Shown here in pieces: positions 46,634-58,933 of a DNA stretch of 64,000 nt (position 1 is the stretch's first letter; each line of letters begins with the position of its first letter). The position numbers were made by a program, and so were the translations under genes. The notes beneath the pieces were generated by a model. It was given only the letters and a program-made list of their open reading frames with translations. It ran no database searches and was not told the DNA's origin. Origin of the DNA: Rusavskia elegans (Eukaryota > Ascomycota > Lecanoromycetes > Teloschistales > Teloschistaceae); assembly GCA_011316305.1 (NCBI GenBank), contig SAUG01000053.1, forward strand, positions 1 to 64,000, given 5' to 3'.

Positions 46634-49600
46634 CTTTAACGACTCCGGAAAATAGATAAAAATCGGATTTTTATCTAACTAATATTACTTAGATAACCTA
46701 TAGAGGCTTTAATCGATTTAGGAACTATTCGGAATATTATATCGGAAGAATATATAAGGAAGTTTAGCGTCTCTTTAATTAGGAAAACGGAACTTTACTT
46801 TATAGGAACTATTAATAAGACAGGGTTCGTTAGAATAGAGTATTAGACTAAACCTATATAGATACGAAGTAATAGATATAAAGAAAAAATTATATTTAAT
46901 ATTATAAAAATATAAAGAGATATATATTTAGGTATCCTATAGCTTATATTATAGAATCTAGAGATCGTTTAGAAAACGATATAGGTAAAAATAGGAAATT
47001 ATCTTTTTAGTATATCTAAAAGGCTAGCCGAGATATAGAAAATATATAGTATTTTTACTCGGAAAGATTAGACTAAAGAGGAATTAGCTATTATAGATAA
47101 AATTCTATAACTTTTTAGAAAATTCTAGGACGTACTAAAAGAACCGGAAAAAAGACTACCTTTACCGGCTTATATCTAAAAAGACTACGAAATTATTATA
47201 ATAGATCCGGAAAAACTAAAGGCTGGGCTAATCTATAAATTAAATAATAATTAATTAGAAATATTAAGGTAATATATTAACTATAATCTTAAAAGAGGAT
47301 ATATACGATACTCTAAATTAAAAATAGAATAATCGGTAATATTTATTCTAAAGAAAAACAGCGATTTCCGATTCTATATCGACTTTAGAAAATTTAACGT
47401 AGTAATCTAAAAAGATAAATATCCGCTACCGCTTTTAGCAGATTTAAAGAGCAGAATTAGAAGGGCCAGATTTTTTATAAAACTAGATTTAAGGGACGCC
47501 TTTAATTTATTATAAATTAAAGCCGGAAATAAATAGAAAACTACGTTTAGAATAAAATACGGATTATTCGAATATTTAGTAATACTTTTTAGATTAATAA
47601 ACGTACCGGCGACCCTATAATATATAGTTAATAAAATATTATACGACTATTTTAATATCTTTATTATAGTATATATAGACGACGTACTAATTTTCTCCGA
47701 AATAAAAGAGAAATATACGTAATATATTTATAAAATATTATAAAAATTTAGAGAATATAACTTTAGAATTAAAAAAGAAAAGTCAGAACTCTATAAATAT
47801 AAGATTATATTTTTTAGATATATAATCCGGCTAGGAAATATCGCTATAGAAGTAAATAAATTATAAATAATACGTAAATAGCCGGTACCTAAAAATAAAA
47901 AAGACGTTTAAAACTTTTTAGAATTTACGGGGTTCTACTAAAATATAATAGGAGGATACGTAAAGAAAATAGTCCCGTTTATAGACTTGCTTCGGAATAA
48001 CGTCCCTTTCGAATAGACAAGAATCCAAAATAAAGCCTTTAAGAGATTTAAATAGAGCTTTACGTCTGAAAAAGCCCTAGTAATTTTTAATTCTAACGAG
48101 CAAGTTATACTTTATATAGATACTTCGGATCGGGTAATTAGATCTTATATTTCCTAGAAAGGAAGACTACTTAGATACTATTCTAGAAAGTTAACTCTAA
48201 TAGAGGCTAACTATATAATAACGGATAAAGAAATACTAGTAATCGTTAAAAATCTCGTATACTAGAAAATATATATAAATAGAACTAATAAAAAGATAGT
48301 AGTATATACTAACTATAAGAATCTTTTATTACTACTAGTAGATAAAGAACTTAACTAATAATAAATAAGATAGGCAGAAGAAATAACCTACTATAATTTT
48401 AAAATAAAATATATTAAAGGTACCGATAATACGGTCGCGGATACTTTAAATAGAAGAGCAGATTACGAAGCTGCTAAAAAAACCTCTAGACCCCTTTTAA
48501 AAAGAGTAGGAAATATCTTCGAAAGAGCCGAAACTTCGGAAAAAATTAACGAAATAATTAGATAAGTATATAATCTAAGAACAGCTAGATACTAAAAAAT
48601 TACTAAAATATTAAAAAGAATTTAAAAAAAAACTAATATACTAGTATTTAAGAAATATATAGAAGAATTTATCCAGAACTGCCTAAATTACGTAATAGTA
48701 AAGAAAAGTCGATAGGGGCTAGTAGGAAAATATTAGCCGACGTAAACGCCAGATAAATCCTATTAGTAGATCGTATTAGATTTTATTATAGGATTACCGA
48801 AATTAGTTAATCCGTATATATAAATGTTATATAATATAATAGTAATAATTATTAATAGATTTATAAAGTATATAAGATTTGTACTATATAAAATAACTAT
48901 AATATCAGAATAGTTGGCCTTTTTACTACTACGAATAGTATTTTATAAAAATAGAATTTCGGAAAAAATTATATTAGATAGAGATAAATTATTTATTTTA
49001 AATTTTATAAAAGGCTTAATATAAGTAGTAGGTACGGAATAAACAATATTAATATTATTCTACCTATAAACTAACAGATAAATAGAAAGAATAAACCAAA
49101 TATTAGAAACCTACCTAAAAATCTATTACTTAGACGAAAGAGAAAATTAGATCTAATTTCTCCTAATAGTCTAGATAGCGATTAATTTATTATATAATAA
49201 AGATATCTAAATAACGCCTAACGAATTACTCTATAGTAAAAGCGTTCGGAGGGAAGTATATTTAGATACGAAAAACCCGGCAGTATAATCTTTTATTAAT
49301 AGAATAAAAAATAACTAGGATAAAGTAAAGACAAGGATCTAAATAATAAAGGAAAAAGTTAAATAAAGGTTAGATAAGATAAAAAGATATTACGAAATTA
49401 ATAAAGGAGATAAAATCTTGCTTTTAATAAAAAATCTAACGGATAGAAAGTTCGATAAACTATATATAGGAGCCTTTAAAGTTTAGGATATCCGAGGAAT
49501 AATAGTATATTTAAAACTCCTAATAATAGGAATTTTCTCTAAATTCTATATTAGACTTTTAAAAAAACACTATATAGCGTTCTGTTAGCGAAATACTAGT

Positions 49601-49782
49601 ACTATAAAAAACGTAAGGAATATAAAATTAAAAAGATTTTAGATAAAAGAAAAGAAATAGATAAATTTCTAGTAAAATAGAAAGGGTTTCTAGATAAGAA
49701 AAATACTTAGGAACCTAGAAAGTATCTTAAATACGTCTAAAAAACTTTAAAAAGTTTTAGAAAAACGATATAGGGGGGCCCG
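46634..49782 (+). pseudogene. RIP-mutated Ty3/gypsy pol (protease, RT, RNase H, integrase, chromodomain)
   Basis: Legible order on the plus strand: protease active-site region ALIDLGTIRN near 46705 (DSG changed to DLG); reverse transcriptase with the catalytic VYIDDVLIFSE at about 47669-47701; RNase H with IEANYIITDKEILVIVKN and the end motif KGTDNTVADTLNRR (about 48110-48460); integrase core with LDFIIGLPKL and INRFIKYIRF (about 48770-48880); and a C-terminal chromodomain-like LVKxKGF...NTxEPRKYLKYV (about 49670-49745). The last places it with chromoviruses. TAG/TAA stops sit mainly at conserved Trp positions. Confidence 0.88.
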
Positions 49783-50192
49783 TATTATATCTATAACTCT
49801 ATAGAGGTTCTATAGAAAGATTAGTTAAATAAGCGAGCCTAATTATTTATAGCCGCCTATAGCCGATATAGCTGCTTTCCAGGATAGGATTTTTAGTAGG
49901 CGGCTACCTATTAGCTTTTACGGCTATTCTTACTATATATATCGCTTATTACTTCTATAGATAGTTTCTCTTATTAGTCGTTAATATAATTATTAAATAC
50001 GTTTCTACTATTCTCTTCTTAATTATTTTATAATAAAGATACCTTATAATATTATAACCGTATCTCTATAGATATATAGGAATAGTTATAATAATCTACG
50101 CTAGGACTCCCTTACTATTTAGTAGCTCGGACTACGTCTACGGCTATAGCTAAACTCGAACGTAACGCCTTCTGATATATAGGGACGTTATA
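49783..50192 (+). repeat. 3' LTR of the pol-bearing element
   Basis: 410 bp, directly after the polypurine tract at 49770-49782 and followed by the ATTAG duplication. Confidence 0.9.
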
Positions 50193-50197
50193 ATTAG

Positions 50198-51776
50198 GTC
50201 CGGTACTTTTTTATTCTAGTCTATTTAATTTAGTTTATAGTATTCGATTTTATTTATAGCTTTAACTATACTTTAGTATATATTTTTAATATAATTTATC
50301 TAAAGTTATTAGATTATTTTTTTATTTTTATTATATTTTTTAGTAAGTTACTAGAAAAGATAATAATAATCCTTTTAAATTTTTATTTTCTAAACTTTTC
50401 CGTTTTCTATAAATTATCTATCTAAGTCTTTAATCTTTTTATAATTTATTATCGAAACTTTATCTATTTTTTTATATAAGAGATTTTTATAAACTAGAAG
50501 GTATATTATTTATAGTTTTAATTTTTTACCGATAGTACTTTTTTCTATTAATCTTTCTAAAATCGATTCTTTTTACTCGTTTTTTAAGATAATATAACTT
50601 CTCTAACTTTTAATTATAGTAAAATTTATTATTCTAATTAATCTATTTTTTATTTTAATTTCGATATCGAGGATTCTATTATTATTTATTATTTATCTAT
50701 AGAAGTATCTTTTAATTTTATTATAGAATCCTTTTATAACTTTATTATCCTCTTTTCTATTTATAAGAGCTATTATTTATTAACCTCCGATTTTAATTTT
50801 AAATACTATTATAAAAGGCTTTTCGGTTTTATATAATTTAAAATCGATTATCGGCTTTATTTTCTATATTTTTTTTAGTTTTTTAGAATAATATTCTATC
50901 CTTTTCTTATCTAATAGATAGATAGGATAAATATTATTATAGCAGGTTAACTAGCTCTTTACTATATATTTATTAAATAATTTCTCTATTATTTTAAAAA
51001 AATATTCGATTATTTTAGTTACCTCTTTAATTAGATAATTTTTTTTAAAGTATTCCGTTTTTCTATATAAATAATAAACTTTAGTTTTTAATTTTTTTAG
51101 TTTTAGTAGTATCGAGTTTTATCGGATTTTTTCTAGATTTTCTTTTAGCGGGTCCTATTTTATTAAACGCCTATTTATCTAAATATATTTTATACTATCT
51201 AGTATCGATCCTTATTATAAACTCGATAAAATCTATTAATAAATCTAGTTTTTCGATTACTACTATAGCTTTCTTAATTTTTATCTAGAATCCTTTATAA
51301 AAGTAGACTTTTAAAGCTAAATCTTCTTAGTCTATTTTATAAACTAATATTCTAAATTAAATAATATAGGTAACTACCGACTTTAACTATTTTAGAACTA
51401 TTAGTCTTCTATCTATTATTCTATCCTTATTATTTTTTCTAAAGGCTTCTTTTATAGCTATAATAAGATTACTAAAGATATAGAAAATCTATAATATTTT
51501 ATTTTTTCTCTATCTTTCCGGGTTATCGAAGTAATTTTTTATTCGAAGCTATATCTAATTAAAGATAGCCTTTCCTAGATATAATATTATAAATAGAACT
51601 TTAACTATTTTATTTAGAAACTAGTTTATATATAATACGAAATAGATATTTATCTAAATAATCTATAGCTTTAAAGATTTTTTATCTCCTTTATAGATAT
51701 TTAGTATTACTATTTTAATAGTATCGCTTCGATCTATAGGTTAGGATAACGAGACTAATATAGTAATTTATTTTAG
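50198..51776 (-). pseudogene. Gag region of gag-bearing element copy 1
   Basis: Homologous over its length to 54365-55943, where the gag features are easier to read. Heavily RIP-mutated, with many stops. Confidence 0.7.
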
Positions 51777-52186
51777 TATAACGTCCCTATATATTAGAGG
51801 ATATTATATTTAAGCCTAGCTATAGCTATAGATATAGTCCGAACTACTAAATAGTAAAGGAATTCTAGTCTAAATTATTATAACTAATTCTATATAGCCG
51901 CAGAGGTATAGTTATAATATTATAAAAGATTTTCGTTATAAAGTAATTAAAAGAAGAATAGTAGAAACGTATTTAATAATTATATTAACGACTAATAAAA
52001 GAAACTATCTATAGGAATAATAAACGATATATATAGTAAAAATAGCCGCGAGGGCCGATAGATAGCTATTTATTAAAAGTTCCTTTAAAAGGGACGGTTA
52101 TAGCGGCTATAGGCGGCTATAGATAATTAGGCTCGTTTATCTAACCAATCCTTCCAGAAAACCTCTATAGAATCGTGGACGGAACA
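51777..52186 (-). repeat. 5' LTR of gag-bearing element copy 1
   Basis: 410 bp, followed by the CTTTT target duplication at 52187-52191. Confidence 0.88.
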
Positions 52187-53222
52187 CTTTTTTATAGAAT
52201 TTATACTTTTTTAATTTAAAGCGTAAATTTCTTCCTTTTAGATATTTAAGAACTTTACTAATATATTATTTATCTTCTTTAAATATTTTAGAAAAAACTA
52301 AAATATTATCGAAATAGGCGATAATAAATATATTGAGATATTTTTTTAATATATTATTAATTATATTCTAATAGATTATCGGGATATTTATAAACCCGAA
52401 TAGTATTATTATATATTTATAATAACTATATCGTATTCGGAAAACTATTTTCTATTTTTTTCCGGCTTTTATCCGTATAAAATTATATATTCCTTAAAAA
52501 TCGAATTTTATAAAATATTTTATTCTAGAAAATCTATTTTAGAGTTTATTTATATTTAGTAATAGATATCGATTTTTAATTATAATATTGTTTAGCTTCT
52601 AGTAATCGATATATAAACGGAATATTCCGTCTTTTTTAAATATAAAGAGGATCGGATATTCTACTAGTAATTAAAATTTCCTAATAAATCTCTTTTTTAT
52701 ATTTTTATCTAGGTATTTATAGAGTATTTCGAGCTCCGTTATAGATAATAGATAGATAGGTCTAAATATAGGTGATTTACCTAGTTTAAATCTAATTTTA
52801 TAATTCTATATTTAATATTTAAATAATATTTTTATAGTTACTTCTTTTCGAAATAAATTTATCTAATTTTTATATTTATCTAGAATTTTTTCTATTAGAT
52901 TCTCTATTAATTTCTTATTAGATAGTATAGGATTTTCGAAAGGTTTATAATTTTTCTTTTTATTTCTATTTTATTAATCTAGCTAACTCTTACCGGTATT
53001 TAATAAATCGAATCTAATTAGTTTTTAGTCGTCCTTTTTTAAAGTTATAAGTTCGTATTTTATATTCTACTTTTTATTTATCCGAAATCGCTACTTCGGT
53101 ATAAGCTAGATATTTTCTATATAGGAATACTATTTAAAGCTAAATACTCTTTTTTTTTAGTCTATTACTAGATTATAATCTTTTAACTAAAGTATTTTAA
53201 ATACGATATCGTAGCTAGCTAT
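52187..53222 (-). pseudogene. Host Ty3 reverse transcriptase part
   Basis: The minus strand shows the RT core in order: ILFIFKKDGIFRLYIDY, IKNRYLLLNINKL, FIKFDF.GIYNFIRIKAG and IAYFDNILVFSK. The last is the catalytic box, with DD changed to DN. The upstream protease-linker segment YDIVFKILWLKDYNLVID lies near 53170-53220. Frame stops are numerous. Confidence 0.85.
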
Positions 53223-53419
53223 CTAAATAATATCGAACTATCTATAGAAATAATAAGCGATATATATAGTAAAAATAGCCGTAAAGGCCGATAGGTAGCC
53301 GCCTACTAAAAGTCTTATCCGGGAGAGCGGCTATATCGGCTATAGGCGGCTATAGATAATTAGGCTCGTTTATTTAACTAATCTTTCTATAGAACCTTTA
53401 TAGAATCGTAGATATAATA
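53223..53419 (-). repeat. Truncated 3' LTR of gag-bearing element copy 2
   Basis: Contains the half of the LTR next to the polypurine tract; the outer 213 bp are missing. Confidence 0.82.
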
Positions 53420-53769
53420 CGGCCCCCCTATATCGCTTCTTACCTAGCGTAGACTATCTATAGGATATAAAAAGGGTCTATATTCTCCTCTTTTTTTCTT
53501 TCCTTTTTTCTTTAATATCTTTACTATACGCTTTTAAAGAGGAAATCGTCTAAAATCTTTTTATCGTATTTAGTTAAAAAGAGTTATAATACCTTTTCTT
53601 TATTTATTATATACCCGTAATCTTTTAAAAGAATATAAGGTCGAGGTAAATAGTAATATTTATAGTAAATATACTCGGGCTTAGAAATTATACGATTTTC
53701 TAATATCTAATTCTACCTATATATTATTCTCTTATTTCTTTTCTCTTTATTAACCTTTCTAAAGAAGCG

Positions 53770-54190
53770 TCTTAAAGATAAAAAGAATAAATTTCGTTCT
53801 AATATTATAGGGATTTTTAATAAATATTCTAAAGTTTATCGTTATATCGAATCCTTTCTTAATTCTAAAAAAAAGATTCGTAATAAACGTTTAGCCTAGG
53901 AATCGGATTTCCGCCGGCTTTTTAGTAAATAAGAGCGTTTTATTATTTATTATCGCGCTTTAGATAAATATCAAAGTAATTTTATTATTTAGGAATAACG
54001 CGTACTCTTTTATCTCGATAAGTTTAATAATCCGATCGCGTTTTATTCCTCTATTAGTTTTACGCTAGCCGCGTAAAAAGCTTCTATTAAATTAATACTT
54101 AATTTTAGTTCGGATAATCTAGATTAAATCTTAAGAGATTTTAACTTTTCTTAACCTGTAGAAAGCGTAGGACTCTAAAGAAGGTCTAAT
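53770..54190 (+). pseudogene. Antisense reading frame inside gag-bearing element, copy 2
   Basis: About 135 codons on the plus strand, opposite to gag, with recognisable segments NKFRSNIIGIFNKYSKVYRY and PIAFYSSISFTLAA. The stops are TAG or TAA, never TGA, and most recur at the same places in copy 1. It lies between gag and the 3' LTR. I do not recognise the protein; reverse transcriptase, integrase and protease motifs are absent. Confidence 0.5.
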
Positions 54191-54364
54191 TAAAAGCTCT
54201 TTTATCTTTATATTCGCAGGTAATTTATATATCTATATTATATATTGTTTCCGGTTCCTCTAATAGTCCTACTAAATTTTATTCTTTAGTAACTATTTCG
54301 TCCTATAATAACGAGGACGGGTACTAATCGAACTCTTTATCTCTAGGTTATACGCTAAGTACCG

Positions 54365-55943
54365 GGTCTGGTATTTCTTTATTCTAGTCTACTTAGTTTA
54401 GTTCGTAGTATTTAATCTTATCTATAGCTTTAACTATACTCTAGTATATTTATCTAATATAGTTTATCTAAAGCTATTAAATTATTTTTCTACTTTTATT
54501 ATATTTTTTAGCAAGTTATTAAAGTAGGTAGTAGTATTCTTTCTATATTTTCGTATTCTAAACCTTTTCTCCTTTTTTAAAACTCTTATCTAATTCTTTA
54601 ATATTATTATAACTTATTACTAAGGCGACGTCTATTTCTTTATTTAAGAGGTTTTTATAGGCTAGAAGGTATATCGTTTAGAGTTCTATTTTTTTATTTA
54701 TAGTACTTTTTTCTGTTAACCTTTCTGAGATCGATTCTTTCTACTTGTTTCCTAGGATAATATAGCTTCTTTAACTTTTAATAATAGTAAAATTTATTAT
54801 TCTAATTAAACTATTTTTTATTTTAATTTCTATATCGAGGATTCTATTATCCTTTATTATTTTTCTATAGAGATACCTTTTAACTTTATTATAGAATCCC
54901 TTTATAACTTTATTATCTTCTTCTCTATTTATAAAAGCTATTATTTATTAACTTTCGATTTTAACTTTAAGCGTTGCTATAAGGGGTTTTTCGGTTTTAT
55001 ATAGTTTAAAATCGATTACTAACTTTATTTTTTACGCTTTTTTTAGTTTTTTAGAGTAATATCCTGGCTCTACTTTATCCGATAGATAGATAGGATAAGT
55101 ATTATTATAGCAGGCTAACCAGCTTTTTACTATATATTTATAAAATAATTTCTTTATTACTTTAAAAAAGTATTTAATTACTTTAGTTACCTCTTTAATT
55201 AGGTAATTCTTTTTAAAATATCCTGTTTTTTTATATAAATAATAAGCTTTAGTCTTTAATCCTTTAGTCTCGATAATATTAAGTTTTATCGGATTTCCTC
55301 TAGGCTTTTTTTTAATAGGTCCTGTCTTACTAAACGCCTGTTTATTTAAGTATATTTTATATTACCTAGTATCGATCTTTATTACGAGTTTAATAAAATC
55401 TATTAATAAATCTAGTTCTTTAATCGCTGCTATAGCTTCCTTAACTTTTATCTAGAGTTTTTTATAAAAGTAGGTTTTTAGAACTAAGTCTTTCTAGTCT
55501 ATTTTATAAGCAAATATTTTAAACTAAATAGCGTAGGTAGCTACCGACTTCTACTATTTTAGAACTATTAGTCTCCTTTCTATTATTTTATCTTTATTAT
55601 TATTTCCGAAGGCTTTTTTTATAGCTATAATAAAATTACCGAAGATATAGAAGATCTATAATATTTTATCTTTTCTCTATCCTTCTAGGTTATCGAGATA
55701 ATCTTCTATTCGAAGCTATACTTAATTAAAGGTAATCTTTTCTAGGTATAATATTATAAATAGAATCTTAACTATTTTATTCGGAAACTAGTTTATATAT
55801 AATACGAAGTAGATACTTATTTAAATAATCTATAGCTTTAAAGATCCTTTATTTCCTTTATAGATATTTAGTATTACTGCTTTAATAGTATCGCTTCGAT
55901 CTATAGGTCGAGATAATAAAATTAATATAGTAAATTATTAAAG
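54365..55943 (-). pseudogene. Gag region of gag-bearing element copy 2
   Basis: The minus strand reads a retrotransposon gag domain: KKAFGNNNKDKIIERRLIVL, then SVATYAI.FKIFAYKID, then a zinc knuckle in which cysteines have become Tyr (YLYKKTGYFKKNYL). Cys-to-Tyr fits G-to-A mutation by RIP. No protease or polymerase follows. Confidence 0.75.
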
Positions 55944-56353
55944 TATAATATCCCTATATATTAGAAGGCGTTACGTTCGAGCCTAGCTATAGCCGTAGAC
56001 GTAGTCCGAGCTATTAAATAGTAAGGGAATCCTAGCGTAGGTTATTATAACTAATTCTATATACCTATAGAGGTACGGTTACGATATTACGAAGTATCTT
56101 TATTATAAAATAATTAAAAAGAGAATAGTAGAGACGTATTTAATAATTATATTAATAACTAACGAAAGAAACTATCTATAGGAATAATAAGCGATATATA
56201 TAGTAAAAATAGCTATAAAAGCCGATAGATAGCTGTCTACTAAAAGTTCTATCCGGAAGAGCGGCTATATCGGCTATAGGCGGCTATAGGTAATTAGGCT
56301 CGCTTATCTAACCAATCTTTCTATAAAATCTTTATGGAATCGTGGACGTAACA
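55944..56353 (-). repeat. 5' LTR of gag-bearing element copy 2
   Basis: 410 bp; its outer end reads GGACGTAACA on the plus strand, the reverse of TGTTACGTCC. Confidence 0.88.
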
Positions 56354-58264
56354 AAATCTTCTAATACGAAATTTCCGATTATACCTAAATTAATAAATAC
56401 TTTAACCTTCTATAATCTATTATTAGTTTTAATAAATATTTTAATCTCGAATATATATATATAGCTAGCTAAATTTAATTACTTTTTTTAGACCGTAAAG
56501 TTATACGTTCGTAATATATCCGTTACTATAAGATTTTAACTTTTCCCGAATTATTTTTAATATTTTCGTATTTTCTATTTTTATAGTTTACCTACGAAAT
56601 ATATCTACAGAGGTTCTAATTAAAAATTTTATTTCTTTTTTACTATTTCTTCTAGTATTTATATCTACTATAAATAATATATCTAGGATAGTTATAAATA
56701 TTATAATTTCCGATTTCCGTAGATATTATAGGAGTATATCGGCGTAGTTTTAATAGATACTATCTAGTTTCTTCTTTTTCTAATTCGTAGATTCTATAGT
56801 TATTATTATAGTAGACGATAAAAATAAATAGTATATATTAGTTTCCTACTATTATATCTTTTCGTTATAATATCGGTTTAGAAATATCTTTATTTCTAGA
56901 AGCGTTACTTTCTAGTTTCTTTTTTAATATATCGATAATATTATTTACTTTTTAATTCTACTAGTCGTTTTATAGGTATTCGTTATTAATATATATTTTA
57001 TAAATATTTTTAAATCTTTTATAGATTACTATAAATTTTTTCTTTACTAGTTATTTATTATAAGAAATTTAAAGATATATTAATCTAACGTCTTCTATTA
57101 TTATAATTACCTATCTGAAGGCAATTTTCTTTCTAGTAGATTTTATTAATATTTATAGCGAAGTATTATTTATTATAGCTTTCTATAGTATTTTATTATT
57201 TTTTATAAATATAAATTCTTTATCCGAACTAGTTTTCTAGTGTTTAGAACTACTATTATTATCTTTTAAAATAATTTTTTACTAGTTTTTAGATTTTCTT
57301 AGTATAGCGTTAAACTATCGTTACTATACTTTATTTAATTAATACTCTTTCGCGAAGTAGTTTAATTTACTATAGTTATAGTATATTTTAAGATTTTTAT
57401 TTCTTTTACAATTTTTAAGGTTTTTCCCTTTATATCGCTATTATATAAAGTCCAGTTCTATAGATATAGATCTATAGTAGCTATCTCCGATTCTTTTATT
57501 TAATAGCTATTTTCTATATAGCTCCCTCGAATAATATTCCGCGTTAACTCGTAGTTTTCTATTATAGTATTTTTCTATATCTCTTTTATATAGTTTATTA
57601 TCAAAGTTAATAGATATTTTAATTAGATTATCTAAGGTTTTATATATTCGACCGTCGTATATATATTCGTTATTTACTTACTTTTTTAATCCTCGTCTAT
57701 ATATTACGTATAAGGCGTCGTTAATCTATTCTATTAATAGTAACTACTTTTTAAACCGTATAGCGTATTCCGATACTATAGTTTTCTATTAAAGGTATTA
57801 AATAATATATTTAGCGGTTAGAATTTTATTTAAAATTCCGAAAATATTATAAATAACTTTTTTAAATTATATAAACTATATAAAGATATATTTATTATCT
57901 TTTTTATCGTCTATATATTAGTGTAGAAGAGGTTTTATCTAGTACTAGGTTCGTTTTTAAAGGTAGAATATAGCGAAAAGAATTTTCTTTTCTTCGGGTA
58001 TAGAATAGAATATAAAATATATATCTAATTATATAAACCAATTTTCTAATTTATTTCGATTCCTATAATATTTATCGGACTTTATAATTTTAATATTATA
58101 ATAGCGGTAACTAGTAGTAGAAGTACTAATTTCCTTATTACTACTATTATCTTTTATCTAGATTTCTTTACTTTTAAATTCGGACTTTTTTACTATAGAG
58201 CTAGAATTACTTAAAGTAGAAGTTTAATATTAACCTACGACAGATATTCTAAAGGTATTTAAAA
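56354..58264 (-). pseudogene. Host Ty3 gag and protease part
   Basis: Next to the copy 2 insertion the minus strand reads VKVFINLGIIGNF, the protease active site with Asp changed to Asn (expected LIDSGATGNF). The rest up to the LTR is where gag lies; it is too degraded for a confident residue-level reading. Confidence 0.6.
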
Positions 58265-58757
58265 TATTATAAAACTATCTAGAAGATTCTAATATCTCTT
58301 TTTAATAGTTAAATTTATTAGTAAATCTATAAACGGAAGTATAATAGATAATTATTTTAAATTAATATAAAAATAAATTAATCTGATTATTAGAATAATA
58401 TATAGCGATAACTAATAAATTAAATATAAATTATAAAAGCGTCGAGTTTAGAATTTATATAAATAATAAGATCTTTTATTATTTAGATTATTTATTAGCT
58501 AAAATAATTAAAATAGCCTAATTTTAGAATATTTATTTACTAAAACTACTAAAATTAAAGTATTTATAGTATTTATTTACTAAAACTACTAAAACTAGAA
58601 TATTTATAGTATTTATATACTAAAATTACTAAGATCCTTTTTTGTACTAATATCAAAGCCGTCCTATATATCTCTGCCTATCGAAACGTAATAGAAAATC
58701 TTGCGCTGTATTAAACACTACCGCGTTCCCGAAGGCACGCCGCCCGTGCTTATAATA
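58265..58757 (-). repeat. 5' LTR of the host Ty3 element
   Basis: 493 bp, homologous to 41811-42263, with one extra ACTACTAAAACTAGAATATT-type tandem unit. It ends TTATAATA before the TTAAT duplication. Confidence 0.85.
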
Positions 58758-58933
58758 TTAATCTAAAAACCTTTCTAAATTTCGATTCCTTTAATTTTAA
58801 AAGTTTATAGGAGTATTTTTTAACGATATTTAAATATAAGTTTTTATAAAACTCGTAATAGATTTATAGATTTATATATTCGATATATATTAGTTTATAG
58901 GAATTCTATTACGATTGTTTATTGGCTGGATTT

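Larger units (their letters stand above)
46224..50192 (+). mobile_element. Nested pol-bearing, gag-less LTR element
   Basis: A complete element of 3969 bp with 410-bp LTRs at both ends and a 5-bp duplication ATTAG at 46219-46223 and 50193-50197, inserted in the gag-bearing copy 1. Its LTRs belong to the same family as those of the gag-bearing elements. The polypurine tract ATAGGGGGGCCC precedes the 3' LTR. Only about 70 bases separate the 5' LTR from protease, so gag is missing. It is the youngest insertion in the nest by position. Confidence 0.9.
44870..52186 (-). mobile_element. Gag-bearing LTR element, copy 1, split by a nested insertion
   Basis: 410-bp LTRs at 44870-45279 and 51777-52186 with an exact 5-bp target duplication CTTTT (44865-44869 and 52187-52191) inside the host element. 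Taking out the nested 46224-50192 element and its duplication gives 3343 bp. The internal right half (50198-51776) matches 54365-55943, and the left half (45280-46223) matches 53420-54360. Minus-strand order: LTR, gag with zinc knuckle, antisense frame, polypurine tract, LTR. No pol is visible. Confidence 0.88.
53223..56353 (-). mobile_element. Gag-bearing LTR element, copy 2 (3' LTR truncated)
   Basis: 5' LTR 55944-56353, internal part 53420-55943, and only 197 bp of the 3' LTR (53223-53419). Adding the missing 213 bp gives 3.34 kb, equal to copy 1. It sits within the protease region of the host Ty3 element. The truncated edge hides the target duplication. Confidence 0.87.
41811..58757 (-). 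mobile_element. Host Ty3/gypsy LTR retrotransposon (disrupted, RIP-mutated)
   Basis: Direct LTRs at 41811-42263 and 58265-58757 bound the element. The flanking 5-bp target duplication is CTAAT (41806-41810) and TTAAT (58758-58762), which differ by one C/T transition. Removing the two nested insertions leaves about 6.5 kb, a normal full-length Ty3 size. On the minus strand the order is 5' LTR, gag region, protease, [insertion 53223-56353], reverse transcriptase, [insertion 44870-52186], RNase H, integrase, 3' LTR. All frames carry many stops, so it is inactive. Confidence 0.9.
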
